Assembly (NCBI RefSeq): GCF_000174815.1
Contig: NZ_ACNN01000029.1
Location: 29,701 to 93,700 of the forward strand
DNA: 64,000 nucleotides
Reading direction: 5' to 3'
DNA from: Porphyromonas endodontalis ATCC 35406
GTDB lineage: Bacteria > Bacteroidota > Bacteroidia > Bacteroidales > Porphyromonadaceae
Shown here: in pieces, positions 40,531 to 48,005 of the stretch
Numbering within the stretch: the first letter of the stretch is position 1
Layout of the letters: each line of letters opens with the position of its first letter
The notes under the pieces: model-generated
What the model was told of the DNA's origin: nothing
The model's database searches: none
Seen by the model: the letters and a program-made list of their open reading frames with translations, nothing else
Position numbers and translations under genes: made by a program

Positions 40531-41322
40531 ATGAACACAACCACCATACACCCCACAGCCCTTGTTGCCCCCGAGGCTAAACTAGCCGACGGAGTACAAA
40601 TAGACGCCTTTGCCATAGTAGAAGGAAATGTAGAGATAGGAGAGGGAACTCATATCCACAGCCATGCTATCATACGCAGTGGTGCTCGTATAGGGGCACA
40701 CTGCGAGATCCATCCGGGAGCTGTGATAGCGGGAGTTCCCCAAGACCTAAAATTCCAAGGAGAGGAGACCCTTGCCTATATAGGGGACTACACAACCATC
40801 CGCGAATATGCTACAGTCAATCGAGGGACAGCCTCCCGTGGTTATACCAAAATCGGAGACCATTGTCTCATCATGGCATACAGCCACATTGCCCACGACT
40901 GTGTACTACAAAATCATATCATTATAGGGAATGCCTCTCAAATAGCAGGAGAAGTGGAGATTGACGACTATGCTATACTAAGCGGAAGTGTACTCGTACA
41001 TCAGTTTGGTCGCATCTCACAGCACGCAATGATACAGGGGGGAAGCCGTGTTACCAAAGACATCCCTCCCTACACCTTAATCGGTCGTGATCCCATTGTG
41101 TACTGCGGCATCAATATCGTAGGACTGCGGCGTAGAGGATTCTCCAATGAGCAAATTTTTCTCATTAACGACGTATATCGCACCCTCTACCAACGTGGAC
41201 TTAACAATACAGAAGCCATTGCCACTATCGAAGAGGAGATCCCGGCCTCTCCTGAGCGTGACTTGATTCTCAATTTTATTCGCTCTTCGGAGCGAGGTAT
41301 TGTACGGGGGAGTATGGACTAA
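40531..41322 (+). CDS. lpxA: UDP-N-acetylglucosamine acyltransferase
   Basis: A 263-residue acyltransferase, first step of lipid A synthesis. Hexapeptide repeats begin at residue 3 (TIHPTALVAPEAKLADG), the catalytic His lies in AYSHIAHDCVLQNH near 120-130, and a helical C-terminal domain follows. It is 16 bp after lpxC-fabZ. Confidence 0.95.
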   Translation: MNTTTIHPTALVAPEAKLADGVQIDAFAIVEGNVEIGEGTHIHSHAIIRSGARIGAHCEIHPGAVIAGVPQDLKFQGEETLAYIGDYTTIREYATVNRGTASRGYTKIGDHCLIMAYSHIAHDCVLQNHIIIGNASQIAGEVEIDDYAILSGSVLVHQFGRISQHAMIQGGSRVTKDIPPYTLIGRDPIVYCGINIVGLRRRGFSNEQIFLINDVYRTLYQRGLNNTEAIATIEEEIPASPERDLILNFIRSSERGIVRGSMD

Positions 41323-41361
41323 AGCCTCAGCCCTCTCCTCTCTAGCCTTTGGTACAGTTAT

Positions 41362-42888
41362 ATGATAAAGATATTCTCCGGCGAAGAAATTAACGCCCTC
41401 TATACGCACACCATACAGCACGAGGGGTTACCTCTCCTCACTCTTATAGAAAATGCAGCAACCAAGCTCGCCGAAGAGTTTTTGCATGTTTATAAGAATT
41501 GTGGACGCCCCATTGTTTGTATTGCCGGGAATGGTGATAATGGAGCCGACGCCCTAGCTCTCTCCCTTGAGCTTGCGAGTAACAACTATGCGGTCTCGGT
41601 CTTTTTGATCCAAGGGAAGCAGTCTCTTTCCTCCGCATGTGAGACTATGAGGAATCGCGTTGCCAATCACCCCAATATCAAACTACAAGAGGTAATTAGT
41701 GGCAAAATTGAGTTCCCCGTATTAACGCCCAAGCATATCGTTATTGATGGTCTCTTCGGTACAGGACTCAATCGCACCCCGGACGGAGCTTATAGAAGCA
41801 TCATACAATACATCAATCAATCGCAGTGCGAGGTTATATCCATAGACCTTCCCTCGGGCTTGTATCCCAGCGAAAATCTTATGGTAGACCGTGATGCCAT
41901 TATCAAAGCTACCTATACCTATACTCTAGAGTACCCCAAGCGTTGTTTCTTTTTTGCAGAAAATGCTCCCTTCATTGGGCATCCCAGTGTCATACAACTT
42001 GGGTTGAGTAGTAGCGGTAAAGACAACCTACCTACGCGCCACTATCTGATTGAGGAGAATACGCTAGCTACGATATTCCGCCGTCGCGATCGCTTCGCAC
42101 ACAAGGGGCTTTTTGGTCATGGACTACTCATTGCAGGCTCTCAAGGGAAAATGGGCGCAGCGATACTTGCCAGCAAAGCGGCTCTTAGGAGTGGTATCGG
42201 CAAGCTTACCTGCCATATACCCTACCGCGGAGAGACGGCCTTGCAGGCGGCAGTACCCGAGGCCATGCTCGACCTTGACGTGAACAGCAATATCACGACA
42301 ATGGTAGACAACCTACGGCAGTACGATGTGATTGCCATAGGCCCCGGACTGGGGCAAGAAGAGGAGACAGCCGAGATGCTCATCGACCTATTCTCCAATG
42401 CAAGTGACAAGACTTTTGTGATAGATGCCGATGCTCTCAACTTGATTGCACGCCATAAGTCGTTACTCGATCTCGTGCCCAAAGACAGCATTCTCACCCC
42501 TCATGCAGGCGAATTTGACCGACTTACAACCCATTGGGATACGGACGAAGAACGCCTTGAGCAGGCTACCTACTTTGCTCGTACACACGGACTAAATATT
42601 ATCTTAAAGGGTGCTTATTCCACCACGTGTACCCCTGCCGGGAGCATCTACTTCAATAGTAAGGGCAACCCGGGTATGGCAACAGCAGGCAGTGGCGATG
42701 TGCTCACAGGGATTATCCTAGCCCTACTGGCGCAAGGGTACGACCCCTCTACGGCGGCAGTACTCGCCAACTATTTCCATGGGGAAGCGGGCGACCTCTT
42801 TGCAGCTAGGTCTAGCGAAACGGCCCTCATTGCCTCCGATATTATTGACAACCTCCCGGAGGTATTCAAAAGCTTCGAAGACCGCTAA
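41362..42888 (+). CDS. nnrE-nnrD: Bifunctional NAD(P)H-hydrate epimerase / ADP-dependent dehydratase
   Basis: A 508-residue repair enzyme. The N-terminal epimerase half (about 1-215) has CIAGNGDNGADALALS and VIDGLFGTGLNR. The C-terminal ribokinase-like dehydratase half has IAIGPGLGQEEE, LTPHAGEFDRL and the nucleotide-binding GNPGMATAGSGDVLTGII. It restores damaged NAD(P)H hydrates to usable cofactor. Its end overlaps the convergent small gene by 4 bp. Confidence 0.94.
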   Translation: MIKIFSGEEINALYTHTIQHEGLPLLTLIENAATKLAEEFLHVYKNCGRPIVCIAGNGDNGADALALSLELASNNYAVSVFLIQGKQSLSSACETMRNRVANHPNIKLQEVISGKIEFPVLTPKHIVIDGLFGTGLNRTPDGAYRSIIQYINQSQCEVISIDLPSGLYPSENLMVDRDAIIKATYTYTLEYPKRCFFFAENAPFIGHPSVIQLGLSSSGKDNLPTRHYLIEENTLATIFRRRDRFAHKGLFGHGLLIAGSQGKMGAAILASKAALRSGIGKLTCHIPYRGETALQAAVPEAMLDLDVNSNITTMVDNLRQYDVIAIGPGLGQEEETAEMLIDLFSNASDKTFVIDADALNLIARHKSLLDLVPKDSILTPHAGEFDRLTTHWDTDEERLEQATYFARTHGLNIILKGAYSTTCTPAGSIYFNSKGNPGMATAGSGDVLTGIILALLAQGYDPSTAAVLANYFHGEAGDLFAARSSETALIASDIIDNLPEVFKSFEDR

Positions 42889-43214
42889 CGGGCTCTAAAT
42901 AGGAAACGAAACCACGCAAAGCGACCTCTTCTACTTAGGTAGGATAGGTCGTTTTGGTATTTATACGCCTCTCGCTCAAAAGAGATATTGCGATAGGCAT
43001 TACCTGGGAGGAGCAAGCGCAGGAGCCACTCCAAGAGATACCATATATAGAAAGGGATGTAAAGCATCTCTCGCATCTGGGCAGAATGGATTTTTTCGTG
43101 ATTGAGGGTATAGGATGAAAGTTCCGCAGCCTCCCGACGTACACAGAGTACCCCAAAAAGATTCATGGCGGTAAATCCTCGAAAAGGGATATAGGAACTA
43201 CGAATAATACGCAT
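42885..43214 (-). CDS. Small membrane protein with an HExxH motif
   Basis: A 109-residue protein. It has NHEKIHSAQ (His39-Glu40-xx-His43), a zinc-peptidase-like motif, followed by a hydrophobic, aromatic-rich segment (MLYIPFYIWYLLEWLLRLLL, about 50-69) and a basic tail. Small proteins of this form recur in Bacteroidota, but I cannot name a function. It could be a truncated M48/M56-like fold or a non-enzymatic metal site. It has a promoter box at 43244-43251. Confidence 0.6.
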   Translation of the reverse strand: MRIIRSSYIPFRGFTAMNLFGVLCVRREAAELSSYTLNHEKIHSAQMREMLYIPFYIWYLLEWLLRLLLPGNAYRNISFEREAYKYQNDLSYLSRRGRFAWFRFLFRAR

Positions 43215-43243
43215 ACGAAGCCTTCTCTCTCTAATTCAAGACA

Positions 43244-43251
43244 CAAAGGTA
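43244..43251 (-). promoter_or_regulatory. Promoter -7 box of the HExxH membrane-protein gene
   Basis: The complement reads TACCTTTG (TAnnTTTG), 30 bp before the start codon. No good -33 element was found. Confidence 0.45.
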
Positions 43252-43292
43252 CAATATCACCACATCCTATCCATAAAATCAAGGACAACAGG

Positions 43293-43558
43293 AACCTTTA
43301 TCAAGAGCGATGGGGATATGAAGTAGAGGGGGCGGGGATTCCAGGCAGGAGAGGAGGGGAGGATTTTTCGCCCAAGAAGTTTTCTTTTTCTACCTGAAAA
43401 GTCTCTTCCATTCTAGCTGAATTTTTGAGAAATCCTACCCTAGAAATTTTCAAATCTAGGGCAAGAGCGAAAAATATTTCACCCTCAGATGCAACAAATC
43501 CTATCTCAGTTCGTCTTATGGATAAAGGGCTCTAAGCGAGAGCCCAAACAGAGAAGAA
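43293..43558 (+). repeat. Long direct repeat, left copy, bordering the VgrG island
   Basis: About 266 bp are nearly the same as 53669-53935, in the same orientation. The right-hand 125 bp differ at only about three positions; the left-hand part is less similar. Two perfect hairpins lie inside: CCCTAGA with TCTAGGG (around 43438-43460) and GGGCTCT with AGAGCCC (43528-43546). The copies enclose the entire minus-strand island. This is the main content of the 43215-43580 gap. Confidence 0.85.
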
Positions 43559-43580
43559 AGTATGAAACAGAATAAGAGAA

Positions 43581-44273
43581 CTATTCATATCTCATTTCAA
43601 ACGTCTTCTCTTTGGTAAATTCTCCCGTCTCTCCATCTACGATATAGGTAGTAATCCACATCATAAATCGAGGTTCAATCACGATTTTCCAATATGATCG
43701 CTCTCCTGTCGCTTGTTTCGGAACATAGCGTATCTGCACATACTTTATGATTTCTCGATAGAACTCCCCCGTAGTGGGCAAGACCTCTTTTTCGGTAATC
43801 TTGTTCTCTCCGGTCTCTCGGTTAAACCACCCCTCTTTTTCCAGAAGCTCGACGATGTCCTTCGGCTTGATCTTCCCGAACTTCTTGTCTTCGTCCACCA
43901 CCTTGATGGGATTACCGGCCTCGTCGTATTCTTCACGGATACCAATTACTACATCGCCCAATAGAGCTATTTTTTTTCCCATTGTTCCACTTGTATAGAA
44001 CCATTTATGTATTTGATAAAACTCCCTTGCCGGAACATACTCATCATAAAAGGGGCCACTTGCCAACATATGTGTTTTCTCCAATATCCATCCATCTTGC
44101 TCTGTGATAACATCAATAGTTCCATTCTTCGTCGCTTCGAAATCATATCGCTCGACTTCTCCCTGTTGTAGCATGATTGTATCCCTCTTTATCAATTGTT
44201 TACTAAGGGGCTGTGCACAACCTACTACTGGGACAAAGCAAAGTAGGAAGATAATTAATGTTGTCCTTTTCAT
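43581..44273 (-). CDS. Putative immunity lipoprotein 1 (YwqK/MORN-like), distal copy
   Basis: A 230-residue lipoprotein: signal peptide with lipobox VVGC (Cys19). The middle has a MORN/YwqK-type strand pair (WFYTSGTMGKKIALLGDVVIG, then EEYDEAGNPIKVVDED), then a constant segment KFGKIKPKDIVELLEKEGW, and a C-terminal beta domain of type 1 (VQIRYVPKQATGERSYWKI, ending FEMRYE). It is the last of six tandem paralogs after a metzincin gene. YwqK-family proteins are annotated as antitoxin components, and multiple immunity copies are known for Bacteroidales contact-dependent toxins, so an immunity role is inferred. Confidence 0.65.
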   Translation of the reverse strand: MKRTTLIIFLLCFVPVVGCAQPLSKQLIKRDTIMLQQGEVERYDFEATKNGTIDVITEQDGWILEKTHMLASGPFYDEYVPAREFYQIHKWFYTSGTMGKKIALLGDVVIGIREEYDEAGNPIKVVDEDKKFGKIKPKDIVELLEKEGWFNRETGENKITEKEVLPTTGEFYREIIKYVQIRYVPKQATGERSYWKIVIEPRFMMWITTYIVDGETGEFTKEKTFEMRYE

Positions 44274-44303
44274 TGCCTAGCTAAGTCTTATGTTCATGGG
44301 ATG

Positions 44304-45023
44304 CTACTCGTATTTCATGACGAATTTCTCTTCTTTAGTAAATTCGCCTGTATCTCCATCAACGACATAGATCGTGGTGTACCCCCAAAAACGGGGATTG
44401 ATACGAATCCTCCAATGTGCACGCCCCGTCCGGGAGCGTTCCTGGGGAATATAAGTTATCCGCGTATACTTTATGATTGCCCGATAGAACACTCCCGTAG
44501 TGGGCAAGACCTCTTTTTCGGTAATCTTGTTCTCACCGGTCTCTCGATTAAACCATTCCTCCTTTTCTAGAAGCTCGACGATGTCCTTCGGCTTGATCTT
44601 CCCGAACTTCTTGTCTTCGTCCACCACCTTGATGGGATTACCGGCCTCATCGTACTCTTCATAGATTCCAATTGCTACCCCACCGAGCAATACTATCTTA
44701 CTTCTCATCGTTCCACTTGGGTAGAACCATTTATGTATTTTGTAGAAATCCTTTGCCGGTGCATACTCATTATAGAAAGGTCCACTTGGCCACATTGATG
44801 ATTTCTCTATTAGCCAGCCGTCCTGCTCGACAATGGCAGCATCTGTTCCGTTCTTTGTCGCTTCGAAATCATATCGCTCGACTTCTCTCTGTTGTAGCAT
44901 AGTTGTATCCTTTTTTGTTGGCTGTTTACTAGAGTACTGTGCACACCCTGCCATTGGAAGGAAACATAAGAGAAAAGTTGTTATTGCTATTCTTTTCACG
45001 ACTCTATCTGAGTTTATATTCAT
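44304..45023 (-). CDS. Putative immunity lipoprotein 2 (YwqK/MORN-like)
   Basis: A 239-residue lipoprotein with lipobox MAGC. Alignment with the other copies suggests that the true start may be the GTG at 44999 (VKRIAITTFLLC), which would give 231 residues: the same leader in copy 6 carries a stop codon upstream of its ATG. The constant core is present; the C-terminal domain is type 2 (TRITYIPQERSRTGRAHWRI, ending FVMKYE). It is 30 bp upstream of copy 1. Same inferred role as its paralogs. Confidence 0.65.
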   Translation of the reverse strand: MNINSDRVVKRIAITTFLLCFLPMAGCAQYSSKQPTKKDTTMLQQREVERYDFEATKNGTDAAIVEQDGWLIEKSSMWPSGPFYNEYAPAKDFYKIHKWFYPSGTMRSKIVLLGGVAIGIYEEYDEAGNPIKVVDEDKKFGKIKPKDIVELLEKEEWFNRETGENKITEKEVLPTTGVFYRAIIKYTRITYIPQERSRTGRAHWRIRINPRFWGYTTIYVVDGDTGEFTKEEKFVMKYE

Positions 45024-45053
45024 TGCATACCACCATTGACGAGAGGATGGAGG

Positions 45054-45749
45054 CTACTCGTATTTCATTACGAACTTCTCTTCCTTAGTGAATTCGCCTG
45101 TATCTCCATCAACGACATAGATCGTGGTGTGCCCCAAAAAACGGGGATTGATGCGAATCCTCCAATGTGCGCGCCCCGTCTGGGAGCGTTCCTGGGGAAT
45201 ATAAGTTATCCGAGTATATTTTATGATTTCTCGGTAGAACTCTCCCGTAGTGGGCAAGACCTCTTTTTCGGTAATCTTGTTCTCTCCGGTCTCTCGATTA
45301 AACCATCCCTCCTTTTCTAGAAGCTCGACGATGTCCTTCGGCTTGATCTTCCCAAACTTCTTGTCTTCGTCCTCCACCTTGATAAGATTACCCCCTCTAT
45401 CGTACTCTTCATAGATTCCAATTGCTACCCCACCGAGCAATACTATCTTACTTCTCATCGTTCCACTCGGATAGAACCATTTATGTATTTTGTGGAAACC
45501 CTTTGCCGGAGCGTACTCATTATAAAAAGGTCCACTTTCCCACATGTGTGATTTCTCTATCAGCCAGCCGTCTTGCTCGACAATGACAGCATCTGTTCCA
45601 TTCTTTGTCGCTTCGAAATCATATCGCTCGACTTCTCTCTGTTGTAGCATAATCGTATCCTTTTTTGTTGGTTGTTTTCCGATAGTCTGCGCACAACCTA
45701 CTACTGGGAGAAAGCAAAGTAGGAAGGTAATTAATGTCGCCCTTTTCAT
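45054..45749 (-). CDS. Putative immunity lipoprotein 3 (YwqK/MORN-like)
   Basis: A 231-residue lipoprotein with lipobox VVGC and mature start CAQTIGKQ. The N-terminal half is close to copy 2 (GTDAVIVEQDGWLIEKS), the core has KFGKIKPKDIVELLEKEGW, and the C-terminal domain is type 2. The long shared stretches at the DNA level point to recent tandem duplication or gene conversion. Confidence 0.65.
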   Translation of the reverse strand: MKRATLITFLLCFLPVVGCAQTIGKQPTKKDTIMLQQREVERYDFEATKNGTDAVIVEQDGWLIEKSHMWESGPFYNEYAPAKGFHKIHKWFYPSGTMRSKIVLLGGVAIGIYEEYDRGGNLIKVEDEDKKFGKIKPKDIVELLEKEGWFNRETGENKITEKEVLPTTGEFYREIIKYTRITYIPQERSQTGRAHWRIRINPRFLGHTTIYVVDGDTGEFTKEEKFVMKYE

Positions 45750-45803
45750 TGCCTACCGAAGTCTTATGTTCATGGGATGCTACTATTGGGAAGAGGATAG
45801 AGG

Positions 45804-46502
45804 CTACTCGTATTTCATGACGAATTTCTCTTCTTTAGTAAATTCACCAGTATCTCCATCAACGACATAGATTGTGGTGTGCCCCAGAAAACGGGGATTG
45901 ATGCGAATCCTCCAATGTGCGCGCCCCGTCTGGGAGCGTTCCTGGGGAATATAAGTTATCCGAGTATATTTTATGATTTCCCGATAGAACACCCCCGTAG
46001 TGGGCAAGACCTCTTTTTCAGTAATCTTGTTCTCTCCGGTCTCTCGGTTAAACCACCCCTCTTTTTCTAGAAGCTCGACGATGTCCTTCGGCTTGATCTT
46101 CCCGAACTTCTTGTCTTCGTCCACCACCTTGATGAGACTACCGATCTCGTCGTATTCTTCGTAAATACAGATTGGGACACGCCCAAATGACCTGCCCTTA
46201 GAATGAAGACTTCCATTAGGATAAAAAGTTTTACCCACAACATAAAAGTCATGGGCAGGACTATATTCTGCGCTCCGAGCTCCACGATCATCTAGCTTAC
46301 TTAGTGTGATTAGCCAGTCTTTTTCAAGAAAACCAACTTCACCAATTCCATACCTTTGGGCGGAAACGGAGTCATATTTTTCGACTTCTCTCTGTTGTAG
46401 CATAGTTGTATCCCTCTTTATCAATTGTTTACTAAGGGGCTGTGCACAACCCACTATTGGGACAAAGCAAAGTAGGAAGGTAATTAATGTTGTCCTTTTC
46501 AT
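45804..46502 (-). CDS. Putative immunity lipoprotein 4, divergent N-terminal domain
   Basis: A 232-residue lipoprotein with lipobox IVGC. After the shared signal peptide the region about 40-115 differs strongly from all other copies (SAQRYGIGEVGFLEKDWLI, then TFYPNGSLHSKGRSFGRVPI), whereas the core and the type 2 C-terminal domain are nearly identical to copy 3. This abrupt change marks a mosaic gene. The different N-terminal domain may recognise a different effector. Confidence 0.65.
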   Translation of the reverse strand: MKRTTLITFLLCFVPIVGCAQPLSKQLIKRDTTMLQQREVEKYDSVSAQRYGIGEVGFLEKDWLITLSKLDDRGARSAEYSPAHDFYVVGKTFYPNGSLHSKGRSFGRVPICIYEEYDEIGSLIKVVDEDKKFGKIKPKDIVELLEKEGWFNRETGENKITEKEVLPTTGVFYREIIKYTRITYIPQERSQTGRAHWRIRINPRFLGHTTIYVVDGDTGEFTKEEKFVMKYE

Positions 46503-46557
46503 TGTCTACCTAAGTCTTATATTCATGGGATGCTACTATTGAGAAGAGGATAGAGGT

Positions 46558-47250
46558 TCATTCCTCCCTCATTTCAAACGTCTTCTCCTTGGTAAATTCT
46601 CCCGTCTCTCCATCTACGATATAGGTAGTAATCCACATCATAAATCGAGGTTCAATCGCGATTTTCCAATATGCTCGCTCTCCTGTCGCTTGTTTCGGAA
46701 CATAGCGTATCTGCACATACTTTATGATTTCTCGATAGAACACCCCCGTAGTGGGTAAGACCTCTTTTTCGGTAATCTTGTTCTCACCGGTCTCTCGATT
46801 AAACCATCCCTCCTTTTCTAGAAGCTCAACGATGTCCTTCGGCTTGATCTTCCCGAACTTCTTGTCTTCATCCACCACCTTGATGAGATTACCGGCCTCG
46901 TCATATTCTTCATAAATGCCGATTACAACGCCTCCAAAAAGAGATGTTTTTCGTCTCATTATCCCATTTGGATAGAACTTTTTTTGGATCTTGTAAAAAT
47001 CTTTTGCCGGTGCATACTCATCGTAAAGAGCACCATCTTCCCACACTGAACCTTTTTCTATTCTCCATCCATCTTCCTCTGTGACAACATCAATAGTTCC
47101 ATTCTTCGTCGCTTCGAAATCATACCGCTCGACTTCTCTCTGTTGCAGCATAATTGTATCCTTTTTTGTTGGTCGTTTTCCGATAGTCTGCGCACAACCT
47201 ACTACTGGGACAAAGCAAAGTAAGAAGATAATTAATGTTGTCCTTTTCAT
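46558..47250 (-). CDS. Putative immunity lipoprotein 5 (YwqK/MORN-like)
   Basis: A 230-residue lipoprotein with lipobox VVGC and mature start CAQTIGKR. The MORN-like pair is KKFYPNGIMRRKTSLFGGVVIGIYEE. The core is constant and the C-terminal domain is type 1, ending FEMREE, as in copies 1 and 6. It has 55-bp spacers on both sides that are themselves repeated between copies. Confidence 0.65.
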   Translation of the reverse strand: MKRTTLIIFLLCFVPVVGCAQTIGKRPTKKDTIMLQQREVERYDFEATKNGTIDVVTEEDGWRIEKGSVWEDGALYDEYAPAKDFYKIQKKFYPNGIMRRKTSLFGGVVIGIYEEYDEAGNLIKVVDEDKKFGKIKPKDIVELLEKEGWFNRETGENKITEKEVLPTTGVFYREIIKYVQIRYVPKQATGERAYWKIAIEPRFMMWITTYIVDGETGEFTKEKTFEMREE

Positions 47251-47305
47251 TGCCTACCTAAGTCTTATGTTCATGGGATGCCGCTATTGAGGAGGGGATA
47301 GAGGT

Positions 47306-48001
47306 TCATTCTTCTCTCATTTCAAACGTCTTCTCTTTGGTAAATTCTCCCGTCTCTCCATCTACGATATAGGTAGTAATCCACATCATAAATCGAGGTT
47401 CAATCACGATTTTCCAATATGATTTCTCTCCTGTCGCTTGTTTCGGGACATAGCGTATCTGCACATACTTTATGATTTCTCGGTAGAACACCCCCGTAGT
47501 GGGCAGGACCTCTTTTTCGGTAATCTTGTTCTCTCCGGTCTCTCGGTTAAACCATCCCTCCTTTTCTAGAAGCTCAACGATGTCCTTCGGCTTGATCTTC
47601 CCAAACTTCTTGTCTTCGTCCTCCTCCTTGATAAGATTACCGGCCTCGTCGTATTCTTCACGGATACCAATTACAACATCGCCCAATAGAGCTATTTTTG
47701 TTCTCATTGTTCCGCTTGGGTAGAACCATTTATATATTTGATAAAACTCCTTCGCCGGAGCGTACTCATCATAAAAAGGGCCACTCGGCCACATTAATGA
47801 TTTCTCCAATATCCATCCATCTTGCTCTGTGATAACATCAATAGTTCCATTCTTTGTCGCTTCAAAATCATATCGCTCGACTTCTCTCTGCTGTAGCATA
47901 GTTGTATCCTTTTTTGTTGGTTGTTTACTGGAAAACTGTGCACCCCCTGCCATTGGAAGGAGGCACAAGAGGAATATTATTACAGTTGTTTTCCTTTTCA
48001 T
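47306..48001 (-). CDS. Putative immunity protein 6, adjacent to the toxin, lipobox Cys lost
   Basis: A 231-residue exported protein, the copy nearest the metzincin gene (4-bp gap), so it is the best candidate for the cognate immunity protein. Where copy 2 has the lipobox MAGC, this one has MAGG: the codon reads GGT in place of TGT. It should therefore be processed by signal peptidase I and be soluble in the periplasm, unlike its five lipidated paralogs. The C-terminal domain is type 1. Confidence 0.68.
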   Translation of the reverse strand: MKRKTTVIIFLLCLLPMAGGAQFSSKQPTKKDTTMLQQREVERYDFEATKNGTIDVITEQDGWILEKSLMWPSGPFYDEYAPAKEFYQIYKWFYPSGTMRTKIALLGDVVIGIREEYDEAGNLIKEEDEDKKFGKIKPKDIVELLEKEGWFNRETGENKITEKEVLPTTGVFYREIIKYVQIRYVPKQATGEKSYWKIVIEPRFMMWITTYIVDGETGEFTKEKTFEMREE

Positions 48002-48005
48002 CGCT

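Noticed and set aside
43293..43558. Long direct repeat as an insertion sequence or CRISPR
   Set aside because: There is no open frame of transposase type, no terminal inverted repeats, and no short repeat-spacer pattern.
43581..48001. Six-copy array as an assembly duplication
   Set aside because: The copies differ in N-terminal and C-terminal domains, signal peptides and spacers, so they are distinct genes.
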